From NCBI GenBank assembly GCA_046153875.1, contig JBJXFE010000002.1:1-60004 (forward strand): a stretch of 60,004 bases of DNA, given 5' to 3'. The notes below the pieces were generated by a model, which was not told the origin of the DNA, did not search any database, and worked only from the letters and a program-made list of their open reading frames with translations. A program made the translations under genes and the position numbers. The DNA is from JBJXFE01 sp046153875. Lineage in GTDB: Bacteria > Planctomycetota > Phycisphaerae > Phycisphaerales > UBA1924. Shown here in pieces: positions 15,559-24,059 of the stretch (position 1 is the first letter of the stretch; every line of letters begins with the position of its first letter).

Positions 15559-16968
15559 TCATTTCTTCAGAATGGCGTCCCGCAGGATGGTGACTCCGCG
15601 CGGGGGTTCGTCTTCCGATTCGCGCCCGGTGAAGCGGAAGGCCGCAAGGCGTGCGACGGGGTTCGTTTCCGGGGTCAGGCCTTCGACAAAGGCGTTCCAC
15701 TGTCGGCCTTCATCCGGGAGCAGTCCCCGGCGCCACAGGCAGAACTCCGCGAGACTCTGGCCTTGGAGCGCGACTCGGCCGAGCGCACGCATCTGGGCCG
15801 GCTCGTCGGGCGATACCCACACGGCGCAGGCGAGGGACGGGAAACCGTTGCCGTGGTTCTTGTCCGTGGGCAGGGAAGCGTTCCATCGGACCGATGCGTC
15901 GGCTTCATTCCATAGCCCGTTTGTCATCAATGGGTGGGTTCCTGTGGCGAGCGTAGCGTCGAGCGTGTCATGGTTATCCATCAGGCCTTCGAGCTCCGGA
16001 GACAGTGCGGCCATCATCACTTCGTTGAGCAGCTCGCGCGTGTCCGTAGATTCCGCGCCGACTTGCCCGACGGCGGCGACCCAGCGCGCCAGCACGCCCC
16101 AGGCCTGTTCCGACTCGATCACGAACACCGTGAATCGCTCGGACATCGACGTTGTGTCGTCAAAGATGCTCTTGAGTGCTGGGTTCTCCGTCGCCGCGTC
16201 CGGGTCCATCCAGCCGCTTACCGTCCGCCGGATCATGGCCGCACGCTCGCGGCTCGAATCGGGTTCGCCAACGTTCGCGATTCGCAGGGCACGTGATGCG
16301 TCATCGGGAGAGACGTAGCCGCGTTCCATGAAATACAGGAGCAGGCGGGCGGCGAGAGCGAATGCGTGCCGCTTCGAGGCTTCCTCAACCTCCTCCGGGG
16401 ATCGCGCGAGCGGGTTGGGTCCGATCAGTGCCGTGAGGTGCGCGGTGACCGTCATGGCGGCGTTCTTCAGGTCGCGCCGCAGCCGCCGATCCATGACGGT
16501 CTGGAGTGCCTCCAGGCCCGGTTCGCCGCGGAGCGCGTCGCCCATGTACAGCATCCAGAGGTCCACGATCGCGTCGATGGACGTGCTCTGCCGCTCCCAG
16601 CGGGCGAGTGCGTCGTCCGATCCCCGGAATCGCTCGGCGTAGACGTGCAAGGTCCCGAGCGAGCTTTCCAGAGTCATGTAGCGGCCGAAACCTCCGATGT
16701 CGTCGGGCATCGGGCCGGAGAACGTGGACGCGAGGACAGTTTCCCCCACGGGCTCCGCCGGGATCGCGGCGCCATACAACCCGGCTATCCGCTGAAGGTC
16801 GTCCACCGGGAGTGAGGTCACGCCTTGGGCTTGCTTGGAGATGCTCCAGTTCAGCGTCCGTTCGAGCCCGCCATCACGGGGCCGCAGGTCGAGCTTGTAC
16901 TGGTAACGCTGGCAGGCCCCCATGATCGCGGCGAGGGCCGCCAATGCGACGCCGAGTGTCTTGGTCAT
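15559..16968 (-). CDS. Unknown lipoprotein of 469 residues
   Basis: N-terminus MTKTLGVALAALAAIMGACQ is a signal peptide with an approximate lipobox ending in Cys19, so the protein is probably anchored in a membrane. The rest is helical, with no motif I know; a segment VTAHLTALIGPNPLARS lies near residue 185. A GGGAG ribosome-binding site precedes the ATG. It is convergent with the beta-rich protein gene and divergent from the DinB-like gene. Confidence 0.6.
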   Translation of the reverse strand: MTKTLGVALAALAAIMGACQRYQYKLDLRPRDGGLERTLNWSISKQAQGVTSLPVDDLQRIAGLYGAAIPAEPVGETVLASTFSGPMPDDIGGFGRYMTLESSLGTLHVYAERFRGSDDALARWERQSTSIDAIVDLWMLYMGDALRGEPGLEALQTVMDRRLRRDLKNAAMTVTAHLTALIGPNPLARSPEEVEEASKRHAFALAARLLLYFMERGYVSPDDASRALRIANVGEPDSSRERAAMIRRTVSGWMDPDAATENPALKSIFDDTTSMSERFTVFVIESEQAWGVLARWVAAVGQVGAESTDTRELLNEVMMAALSPELEGLMDNHDTLDATLATGTHPLMTNGLWNEADASVRWNASLPTDKNHGNGFPSLACAVWVSPDEPAQMRALGRVALQGQSLAEFCLWRRGLLPDEGRQWNAFVEGLTPETNPVARLAAFRFTGRESEDEPPRGVTILRDAILKK

Positions 16969-17144
16969 GTGTGCTCCCTGGCCACTGGTGAAGCGCTGCT
17001 TTGGCCCGGCGGTTCATGGAATTCGCGCCTTGTACGCACGCTGCGGCGTCGTGTGTTACCCCGCATCGCGCCGTGTGGGCGCTCGGCGGCGGCGGCGCGC
17101 TACCCTCACGATGAATCTGTCAAGGGGAACAGAAGGGGGACCGC

Positions 17145-17621
17145 ATGAACCGCCAGATCATCGAGGACTACGCCGCGGGCGCGACGCTGCCCGCCCGTGC
17201 GATCGCCGGGCTGACGAAGGACGACCTGAACGCCCACCCCGTGCCGGGGACGTGGAGCATCCAGGAGATCGTCCTGCACCTGATGGACAGCGACCTGATC
17301 GGCTCCGACCGCATGAAGCGCGTCGCGGCCGAGGAGCGCCCGCTCATCATCGGGTACAACGAGACGCTGTTCACGAAACACCTGGGGTACGACAAGCTCG
17401 ACCCGCGGCTCGCCTGCGAGGTCTTCGAGAAGAACCGTGCGATGACGGCCGCGATGCTGCGGAACCTGCCCGAGGCGGTCTTTGCGCGGACGGGCGTCCA
17501 CAACGAGAAGGGCCTCGTCACGCTCGAGGGGCTGGTCAAGGGTTACGCCGACCACCTGAGCCACCACCTGAAGTTCCTGTACGAGAAGCGCAAGCTGCTC
17601 GGCAAGCCGCTGGCGGGCTGA
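17145..17621 (+). CDS. DinB-like four-helix-bundle protein
   Basis: A 158-residue DinB/YfiT-type protein, probably a metal-binding thiol transferase of unknown substrate. The hallmark is VPGTWSIQEIVLHLMDSDLI with its histidine ligand near residue 46; the C-terminal histidine pair is in YADHLSHHLKFLYEKR. A purine-rich AAGGGGGA precedes the ATG. It is divergent from the lipoprotein and convergent with the glycosyltransferase. Confidence 0.8.
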   Translation: MNRQIIEDYAAGATLPARAIAGLTKDDLNAHPVPGTWSIQEIVLHLMDSDLIGSDRMKRVAAEERPLIIGYNETLFTKHLGYDKLDPRLACEVFEKNRAMTAAMLRNLPEAVFARTGVHNEKGLVTLEGLVKGYADHLSHHLKFLYEKRKLLGKPLAG

Positions 17622-17652
17622 TACGGGGCGCACCGGCAGGGGTTGATGGACT

Positions 17653-17676
17653 CGGCACGGGCGGGCCGCCGTGCCG
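17653..17676. terminator. Hairpin between convergent genes
   Basis: CGGCACGG and CCGTGCCG form an 8-base stem around an 8-base loop in the 73-base gap between the convergent DinB-like and glycosyltransferase genes. There is no T-run on either side, so it is only a candidate bidirectional terminator. Confidence 0.4.
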
Positions 17677-17694
17677 CCAGTCGGGGCGGGTCGA

Positions 17695-19521
17695 TCAGCG
17701 CGCCCGCACGCGGTAGGCGCCGATCGGCGTCCGCCCGTTGTCGATGAAAAACTCACGGGTCATCGGAACCTCCTCGACGATCAGCCCGGCGTCGCGGATG
17801 CGGTCGAGCGCGGGCGGTGTGTCCTGCATGAACTTCGGCGTGGTGCGGCGGACGAGCAGCGTGAACGTCTCGCCGGTCTCGTGAAGGTCGCGCGCCAGGT
17901 CCGTGAGCGTGCGCGGGCCGACGCCGATCAGGTCCGGGTGAGGCCCCTCCCCCAGGAACGACTCGACGTGCCCCCCGACGTAGTAGTCCACCTGCGGCGT
18001 GTCGAACTCGAACATGCCCAGGCGAGCGGGGTCAACCCCGCGCGAGGGCCCGAGCAGTTCGGCGATGAACTCGCGGGGGGTCAGGCTCTGCTTCGCGCCG
18101 AGAGCTCCGTACCAGACGCCCTGCGCGACGGCGAGCATGGCCACGGCAGCGTACACGGGCATGCGGACGGCGAGCGGCCACGGGCGGCCGCGGGGGGGCG
18201 GGCGCCACGCGAACCATGCCCCGCCGAGGATCGCCACGGCCGGCCACACCGGCGTCAGGTAGCGCGCCACGCCCTTGCCCAGCGTGCTGAACGCGATCAG
18301 CGAGAGCACCGCCCACGCGGCCGCGAAGGCCAGGCCCGGGGCGATCCGTGGCCGCCCGAGGACGAGCCAGCCCCACGCCGCGAGCGACAGCGCCGATCCG
18401 ATGCCGACGGCGTACGTCGCCGCCTCGAGGTTGTTGACGGGTGATTCGAGCAGGAAGAGCCGCAGGTTGTCGCGGGCCTCAGTGTCGATGGTGCCCATGA
18501 CGAAGGCGTCACCGACGCGCGCCCGGGCCGCCCAGAGCCATGCCCAGAGCGCGAGCGCGGGCAGCCCGAGGACCGCGATCGGGTGCGTGCGCGTCAACGC
18601 GCGCCACAACGAGAGGAGGTACTCCCGCGACGCCATCGCGCCGACGAACCCGCCCAGCAGCAGCCCCATGACCGCGAAGAGAGCGGAGCCCAGCGCCCGA
18701 TCGGAGGAGGATGACTCGCTCCAGCTCGACGCGATCCCGCCCGCGACAAACCCGATCGCGCCGATGAGCGCGCCGAGGCGGACGCGCGCCTCGCGGAGCA
18801 GCGGCCTGTTGCTCGCCGGCGCGTCCGAGCCCCGGAGCATCCGGCGCATCAGCGGCGCGAGCGCCATCCCGCCGTACCCCGCCAGCGCGATGGGGAGCAG
18901 GGCGGGGGGCCCCTTGGCCAGCGTTGCGCCGGCACCGGCGAGCGTTGCGACGAGGAGAGCCGCCCAGTGGGTGCGCCCGCGTTCCACGTGCGACCGCCAC
19001 GCCGCGTACAGCGCGCCGACCGCGATCACCGTCAGCGGTGCCAGCACGATGTCCAGCTCGCCGATGCGGCTGCGGCGCACGTAGAGCACGCCGGTGGCGA
19101 GGAAGAGCGAGGCCCAGAACGCGGCCCGCCGCGGGTAGTCCGCGTCACCCGCGTTCGCCTCGTCAAGCGTGTGGAGCGGGCGCGGCTCCAGCAGCCGGCG
19201 CGTTACGACGTACGTCGCCAGCACGCCCAGCCACCCGGCCAGCGCGACCGTCAGCCGCAGGTCCAGCTCGCCCGCCCGCCCGCCGCGCAGCTCCGCGATG
19301 ACGAGCTGGCACCAATAAAACAGCGGCGGCTTGGCGAGGTACGGCTTCCCGTTGATCGTCGGCACGATCCAGTCGCCGCGCTCCTGCATTTCTCGCGCGG
19401 CGAGGGCACGCTGGGCCTCCTGCCAGTTGCTCAGCCCGCGCGTGGTGAGGCCGGTGAAGTAGACCAGGCCGCAGAGCGCGGAGAGGAGCAGCACGTCCCG
19501 CCACGCGGCCTTTGCCCTCAC
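17695..19521 (-). CDS. Glycosyltransferase family 39 / ArnT-like membrane protein
   Basis: A 608-residue multi-spanning GT-C enzyme that moves a sugar from a polyprenyl-phosphate donor to an acceptor on the outer face of the inner membrane. The signature region AQRALAAREMQERGDWIVPT, then NGKPYLAKPPLFYW, lies between residues 35 and 72, as in ArnT and related PMT enzymes. Ten or more hydrophobic segments follow, then a C-terminal soluble part with LGMFEFDTPQVDYYVGGHVE. The acceptor is unknown. It is the last gene of the ATP synthase-linked run, 28 bases after the zinc-ribbon protein. Confidence 0.87.
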   Translation of the reverse strand: MRAKAAWRDVLLLSALCGLVYFTGLTTRGLSNWQEAQRALAAREMQERGDWIVPTINGKPYLAKPPLFYWCQLVIAELRGGRAGELDLRLTVALAGWLGVLATYVVTRRLLEPRPLHTLDEANAGDADYPRRAAFWASLFLATGVLYVRRSRIGELDIVLAPLTVIAVGALYAAWRSHVERGRTHWAALLVATLAGAGATLAKGPPALLPIALAGYGGMALAPLMRRMLRGSDAPASNRPLLREARVRLGALIGAIGFVAGGIASSWSESSSSDRALGSALFAVMGLLLGGFVGAMASREYLLSLWRALTRTHPIAVLGLPALALWAWLWAARARVGDAFVMGTIDTEARDNLRLFLLESPVNNLEAATYAVGIGSALSLAAWGWLVLGRPRIAPGLAFAAAWAVLSLIAFSTLGKGVARYLTPVWPAVAILGGAWFAWRPPPRGRPWPLAVRMPVYAAVAMLAVAQGVWYGALGAKQSLTPREFIAELLGPSRGVDPARLGMFEFDTPQVDYYVGGHVESFLGEGPHPDLIGVGPRTLTDLARDLHETGETFTLLVRRTTPKFMQDTPPALDRIRDAGLIVEEVPMTREFFIDNGRTPIGAYRVRAR

Positions 19522-19549
19522 TCGATTCGCTCCCTTCGCGCGGGCTTCC

Positions 19550-19981
19550 TCAGTCGATGTTGAGTGAGAACCACCCGGACGCGATCAGCGTGGTGAACAA
19601 GCCTGTGTACAGAAACGCCAGCACAATGGCAACGCCCAGCCAGGACTGTTGCTCCGGGGACGGTGCGGGACGGAACGCGGCCCGACGCTCAAGGGCCGAC
19701 CGCGCGCACCACGTCGCGAGCCCCAGCGACAGGCCGATGGCCACCGGCGGGAACCACGCGCGGGGCAACAGGGTTCCGCACACGAGGGCCGCGGGGAGCA
19801 ACGCCATGAGCGGTGACAACGCGAATCCGAGCCAGTCATACTTCCGGTAGCGTGCGATTCGGGCTTCATGGGCCAGCGCGGCGGCATCGATCCGCTTGCC
19901 GCACTCGGGGCACGTCGGAATGTCCGAGGCCGGAAGCCCGTGGAGGAGGTACCCGCAGTCCGGGCAGCGAACGATGCTCAC
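19550..19981 (-). CDS. Zinc-ribbon membrane protein
   Basis: A 143-residue protein starting at GTG 19981. Two cysteine pairs (CPDCGYLLHG and CPECGKRID) form an N-terminal zinc ribbon at residues 6-32. Hydrophobic segments follow at about residues 50-95 (LGFALSPLMALLPAALVCG and PPVAIGLSLGLATW) and 115-138. No specific function is known. It lies 31 bases after the atpH-pgk fusion and upstream of the glycosyltransferase on the same strand. The frame is open further upstream, but that part overlaps pgk and is not meaningful. Confidence 0.7.
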   Translation of the reverse strand: MSIVRCPDCGYLLHGLPASDIPTCPECGKRIDAAALAHEARIARYRKYDWLGFALSPLMALLPAALVCGTLLPRAWFPPVAIGLSLGLATWCARSALERRAAFRPAPSPEQQSWLGVAIVLAFLYTGLFTTLIASGWFSLNID

Positions 19982-20012
19982 GGGGTCAGCATAACGGGTT
20001 GCGGGGGCGTAC

Positions 20013-21974
20013 TCACTCGTTGTCGAGCAGCTCGACGCTCTCGAACTTCTTGCCCTCAAGCATCTCCAGCGACGCCCCCCCGCCCGTCGAGACGTGCGTG
20101 ATGCGCTCGGCAAGCCCGAAGGCCTCGACCGCGGCCGCGGAGTCGCCCCCGCCCACGATGCTGGTCGCGCCGCGCCCCGTCGCGTCGGCGATGGCCATCG
20201 CCACCTGCTGTGTGCCGACCTTGAACGGCATCCACTCGAAGACGCCCATGGGCCCGTTCCAGACAATGGTCTTCGCCTTCGCCAGCACCGCGGCGTACTC
20301 GGCCTGCGTGGCCGGGCCGATGTCCAGGCCCAAGAAGCCGGGCCTGATCGTGTCGCGGAAGATCTCGATCTGCCCGCCCGTTTCGGCGAAGGCGGTCGAG
20401 CAGATGTGGTCCTTCGGCAGGTGCAGGTCGGCCTTGAGCTTTCCGGCCAGGTCCAGGGCCCGCTTCGCGTCGGCGAGCTTGGCGGTCTCGACCTTGCTCT
20501 CGCCGACCTCCTTGCCCAGGGCCTTGAGGAACGTGTACGCCATGGCCCCGCCGATGAGCACCGCGTCGGCCTTGGGAAGCAGGTGCTCGATCGCCCCGAG
20601 CTTGTCGGAGACCTTCGCCCCGCCGAGCACGACGACGAACGGCTTGGCCGGGCTCTGGAGGGCGCGGGAGAGGAAGGCGATCTCCTTCTCGACGAGGAAG
20701 CCGATCACGCGGGGTCGGCCGGCCATCGCCCGCGGCACGGCGACCATCGAGGCGTCCGGTCGGTGGCACGTGCCGAAGGCGTCGTTGACGTACACGTCGC
20801 CCAGCGACGCCAGCTTCATCGCGAAGACCGCGTCGCCCTTCTTCTCGCCCTTGTGGAACCGCAGGTTCTCCAGCAGCACCACGCCGCCGTCCTTCATGGC
20901 CCGCACGCCGTTCGCCGCGGCGTCGTCGGCGCAGTCGTTCGACGGGAACGCGACGGGCCGGCCCAGCAGCTCGCCGAGGCGCTCGGCGCACGGGCGGAGG
21001 CTGAACTCGGCCTCGAACCCGTTGCCCTCCGGGCGGCCCATGTGCGACATGAGGATCGCGCGCCCGCCGCGGTCAACGACGCCGCGGATGGTCGCGACGG
21101 CCTCGCGGATGCGGCGGTCGTCGGTGATCGCGCCGTCCCCCCCCTCGTCCATGGGCACGTTGAAGTCCACGCGGATGAGGACGCGCTGGCCCGCGACGTT
21201 CACGGACGCGATGGTCTTCTTGCCGGTCTTGTACGAGCGCGACGGGGCGACGGGCTGCATCGGGGCGACGCCCGCGCGGCTCGCCGCGGGGCGGGCGCCG
21301 GCCGTCGCGCCGGGCTTGGGCTCGACGGTGATCGGGTGGTCCCCGGGGATCAGGCCCGCGCCCGCCACGTCGTCGATGATGCGTTCGGCCCGGTCGCGCA
21401 GGCGGGCCGCGCCCGCGTCGGCGATCGTGTCGCGCATCCGCCGCAGGCCGGTCGCTACGGAGGCGTCGATCAGCCTGTCGCCGATCTGGATCCGCACGCC
21501 GCCGATCATCGACACGTCCGTGTACGGATGCACGACCGGCTCGCGCCCCAGGGCGGTCTGGAGGCGGGCCGTGATCGAGCGGAGGTCGTCGGCCGACATC
21601 GGCGCCGCGGTGGTCACGTCCACCTCGACGCGTCCGAACTTCTCCTGCACGAGCCGATCCAGGGCCGCGACGATCGCGGGCAGGTGCGAGAGGCGTCCTT
21701 TGAGGTTGAGGACCTGCAAGAAGCGGAGGGTGCGGGGGTCGATGCGCCCGTCGAAGATGGCCTTGAGCGAGCGGGCGCGGTCCTTGACGGACAGGACGCG
21801 CGACGCGAGGAACTCACCGAAGCGGGCGTCGCCGCGGGCCAGCTCCATCACCGCTTCGAGTTCATCCAGCGCGCCCCCGACGGCCTCGTGCCCGCCCGCC
21901 TCATCGGCGAGCCGGTACAGGCTCTTGGCGTACACGTCGGCGAGGGCGTCGGGGGGTGTTTCGATCAGGGGCAT
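20013..21974 (-). CDS. In-frame fusion: ATP synthase F1 delta subunit + phosphoglycerate kinase
   Basis: One uninterrupted frame of 653 codons. Residues 1-185 are AtpH (OSCP/delta): DVYAKSLYRLADEAG, LKAIFDGRIDPRTLRFLQVL, and the C-terminal hallmark SMIGGVRIQIGDRLIDASV. Residues 186-250 are an Ala/Pro/Arg linker. Residues 251-653 are a complete PGK: RVLIRVDFNVPMDE, SHMGRPEG, LLENLRFHKGEKKGD, LGGAKVSDKLG, VWNGPMGVFEW, VGGGDSAAAVEA and STGGGASLEML. The start ATG at 21974 opens the normal AtpH N-terminus. An internal ATG at 21260 could initiate PGK alone, but I see no ribosome-binding site before it. It follows atpF by 59 bases. If translated whole, a glycolytic ATP-forming enzyme would be tied to the F1 peripheral stalk. 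Confidence 0.85.
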   Translation of the reverse strand: MPLIETPPDALADVYAKSLYRLADEAGGHEAVGGALDELEAVMELARGDARFGEFLASRVLSVKDRARSLKAIFDGRIDPRTLRFLQVLNLKGRLSHLPAIVAALDRLVQEKFGRVEVDVTTAAPMSADDLRSITARLQTALGREPVVHPYTDVSMIGGVRIQIGDRLIDASVATGLRRMRDTIADAGAARLRDRAERIIDDVAGAGLIPGDHPITVEPKPGATAGARPAASRAGVAPMQPVAPSRSYKTGKKTIASVNVAGQRVLIRVDFNVPMDEGGDGAITDDRRIREAVATIRGVVDRGGRAILMSHMGRPEGNGFEAEFSLRPCAERLGELLGRPVAFPSNDCADDAAANGVRAMKDGGVVLLENLRFHKGEKKGDAVFAMKLASLGDVYVNDAFGTCHRPDASMVAVPRAMAGRPRVIGFLVEKEIAFLSRALQSPAKPFVVVLGGAKVSDKLGAIEHLLPKADAVLIGGAMAYTFLKALGKEVGESKVETAKLADAKRALDLAGKLKADLHLPKDHICSTAFAETGGQIEIFRDTIRPGFLGLDIGPATQAEYAAVLAKAKTIVWNGPMGVFEWMPFKVGTQQVAMAIADATGRGATSIVGGGDSAAAVEAFGLAERITHVSTGGGASLEMLEGKKFESVELLDNE

Positions 21975-21989
21975 GCGGTGGTCCGTTGA

Positions 21990-22024
21990 GGGCAATGGGC
22001 AATGGGCAATGGGCAACGGGCAAT
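21990..22024. repeat. Five tandem heptamers GGGCAAT between atpF and atpH-pgk
   Basis: The plus strand reads GGGCAAT three times, then GGGCAAC and GGGCAAT once each, with no spacer. It fills most of the 59-base gap between the atpF stop and the fusion gene start, so it lies in the 5' untranslated region of the fusion gene. Confidence 0.9.
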
Positions 22025-22033
22025 GGCCCGCCG

Positions 22034-22711
22034 TCACACCTTCGCCGTCTGAAGCTCTCCGAGGGACTCTTCCATCAGGCGCCGCGTATCGCCCGGCTGG
22101 ACTTCGCGCCGGAGGATCTTGGCGGCCATGTTCGCGGCCAGGTCGCCGGCCGCGTCGTAGATTTCCTTCAGGGCGGCCCGCTTGGCGGACTCGATGTCGC
22201 GCCGGGCCCGGTCCTTCAGCGCGGTCATCTCCGCATCGGCCTTCGCCCGGAGCTCGGCGGCGAGCGCCTGCTGCGACGCCTTCGTGGCCTCGAGCATGCG
22301 CTGGGCCTCGGCGCGGGCCTCGGCCAGCGACTTCTCGTACTGGGCGAGGGCCTCTTTGGCCTGCTTGCGGGCCCGCTCGGCGGACTCGATCTCCTCCCTG
22401 ATCTTGGCCTCGCGGTCGCTGAGACCCTTGACGATCTTCGGCCAGACCATGGTGGAGAGGATGACGAGAACGATGACGAAGACCACGATGGAGGTGGTCG
22501 CGACGACGAGCCCTTGCTTGACCGTCGGCATGACGCCGACGTCTTCGTGGCCCTCCGCTGGGGCGTGCCCGGGGTCGGGGGCGTGCGCGGGCTGGGTCGC
22601 CGGAGCGGGTGCGCCGCCCGCCGGTGCGCCATGGTCCTGGGCCTGCGCGCCCGCGAAAGGCCACAGGAAGGCGAGGGCGGCGATCACGACGATCAGCGTG
22701 GAACGGGTCAT
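22034..22711 (-). CDS. atpF: ATP synthase F0 subunit b
   Basis: Peripheral-stalk subunit linking F0 to F1. The 225-residue protein has an N-terminal signal-like segment (LIVVIAALAFLWPFAGAQAQ), a His/Pro/Ala-rich spacer, the usual single membrane helix at about residues 69-90 (VVATTSIVVFVIVLVILSTM), then the long helix SDREAKIREEIESAERARKQ that dimerises and contacts delta. The start is the ATG at 22711. It is longer than the typical 156-170 residues because of the N-terminal part. It lies between atpE and the atpH-pgk fusion. Confidence 0.93.
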   Translation of the reverse strand: MTRSTLIVVIAALAFLWPFAGAQAQDHGAPAGGAPAPATQPAHAPDPGHAPAEGHEDVGVMPTVKQGLVVATTSIVVFVIVLVILSTMVWPKIVKGLSDREAKIREEIESAERARKQAKEALAQYEKSLAEARAEAQRMLEATKASQQALAAELRAKADAEMTALKDRARRDIESAKRAALKEIYDAAGDLAANMAAKILRREVQPGDTRRLMEESLGELQTAKV

Positions 22712-22779
22712 GCGGGGCTCCGTCGGGGGGAGGGTGCAAAGCGCGCCGGGCCGTGCCCGGTCCGGCGCGTCGGGTTCGA

Positions 22780-23070
22780 TCAGGCCGCGATCAGGGCGAC
22801 GACGATGGCGAAGAGGGCCGCGCCCTCGACCAGCGCCGCCGTCAGGATCATGTTGGTGACGATCGGGCCGCGGGCCTCGGGCTGACGCGCGATCGACTCG
22901 ACCGCGCCCTTGCCGATCAGGCCGATGCCGATGCCGCCGCCGATGACGGCGAGTCCGGCGCCGACGGCGGCGATTCCCTTGGTCGTGTCGCCCGCGGCGG
23001 CCTCGGCCATGGCGGGGGACGCGAGCAGGCCTAGACCGGCGAGCATCGCGTTGTTGATGAGGGCTCTCAT
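22780..23070 (-). CDS. atpE: ATP synthase F0 subunit c
   Basis: Proton-carrying ring subunit, 96 residues. Helix 1 is AVGAGLAVIGGGIGIGLIGK, then the polar loop ARQPEARG, then helix 2 with the ion-binding glutamate in LTAALVEGAALFAIV. The residues around it (Gly after Glu, no Gln in helix 1) suggest proton rather than sodium specificity. An N-terminal stretch MLAGLGLLASPAMAEAA looks like a cleavable signal, which is unusual outside certain lineages. The start is ATG 23070, with AAGGTGG about ten bases before; the upstream GTG lies inside that site. Confidence 0.95.
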   Translation of the reverse strand: MRALINNAMLAGLGLLASPAMAEAAAGDTTKGIAAVGAGLAVIGGGIGIGLIGKGAVESIARQPEARGPIVTNMILTAALVEGAALFAIVVALIAA

Positions 23071-23141
23071 TCGTCGATCCACCTTTCTGAATCAGCCACG
23101 AAGTCTCGGGTGTCCCGGTGCGCCGGGACGCGATCCGTTGT

Positions 23142-24059
23142 TCACGCGTGCGCCGGGTGCGCTCCGGGCGCGTGCTCGTGATCGTGCCCATGCTCGTCGT
23201 CGTGGTGCGCGAGCAGGGAGATGAATACGGACGTGAGGAACATGAACACAAAGGCCTGGAGGAACGCGACGAACAGCTCGAGGAAGTAGATGGCGACGAC
23301 GCCGATGCCCGCCACCACCGTCACGGTTCCGCCGAGCACCATGCCGAGTTCGCCGGAGAGCGCGAGGCCGATGAACCCCAGGAGCGTGGCCACCAGGATG
23401 TGCCCGGCCGTCATGTTGGCGAAGAGGCGGATGCACAGCGCCACCGGTTTGATGAAGATCCCCGCGACCTCCACCGGGATGAGGATCGGCCAGACGAACA
23501 CGGGGGCGCCGCCCGTCAGGTGCTTGAGGTAGCCGCCGATGCCCAGGGCGCGGATGCCGGCCACGTTCACCACCAGGAACGCGACGAACGCCAGCACCCC
23601 GGTGACGAAGATGTTCTGCGTCAGCGTCCCGCCGATCCAGGCCTTGTGCTCGACCAGTACGAGTTCCGGGGTCGCCCACGCGTGAATGTCCAGCAGCGGC
23701 ACCAGCCCGAGAAGGTTGTTGACCAGGATGAAGAAGAAGAGCGTCCAGAGCAGGGGCATGAAGCGGTCGGTGCGTTCGCCGAGCATCGGGCGCACCGTCT
23801 GCTCGCGCAGATAGACACAGATCACCTCGACCACGTGGGGGAACGTGCCGCGGGGCAGGTACCGCTTCGAGCCCAGGCTTTCCGGGCCCGTCGCGATGCG
23901 CGACGCGGCGTAGAGCCCGGCGACGACCATGATGATCGCCGACAGGAGCAGGTTGCCCATGTGGCCGGACCAGACCCACCAGCCGTCGATCTCGGTCGCC
24001 TTGTGGTTGACGACGTGGGCCACGGGGTCGGCGGCGAGCGTGAGAAACCGGTCCATCAT
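23142..24059 (-). CDS. atpB: ATP synthase F0 subunit a
   Basis: Stator channel subunit with several membrane helices, 305 residues. The essential arginine is in KPVALCIRLFANMTAGH (about residue 222), followed by the typical C-terminal helix ELFVAFLQAFVFMFLTSVFI. The start at ATG 24059 forms an ATGA overlap with the stop of the upstream gene, indicating coupling; a second ATG follows directly. The tail is His/Asp/Glu-rich (HHDDEHGHDHEH) and may bind metal. Confidence 0.95.
   Translation of the reverse strand: MMDRFLTLAADPVAHVVNHKATEIDGWWVWSGHMGNLLLSAIIMVVAGLYAASRIATGPESLGSKRYLPRGTFPHVVEVICVYLREQTVRPMLGERTDRFMPLLWTLFFFILVNNLLGLVPLLDIHAWATPELVLVEHKAWIGGTLTQNIFVTGVLAFVAFLVVNVAGIRALGIGGYLKHLTGGAPVFVWPILIPVEVAGIFIKPVALCIRLFANMTAGHILVATLLGFIGLALSGELGMVLGGTVTVVAGIGVVAIYFLELFVAFLQAFVFMFLTSVFISLLAHHDDEHGHDHEHAPGAHPAHA

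Noticed and set aside
21975..22739. Extension of the atpH-pgk frame a further 255 codons upstream
   Set aside because: It overlaps atpF in another frame and is Arg-rich noise; the AtpH N-terminus at 21974 is canonical.
22034..23251. Long frame extending atpF upstream through atpE as one 405-codon ORF
   Set aside because: The upstream part reads atpE in a wrong frame; the true b-subunit start is the ATG at 22711.
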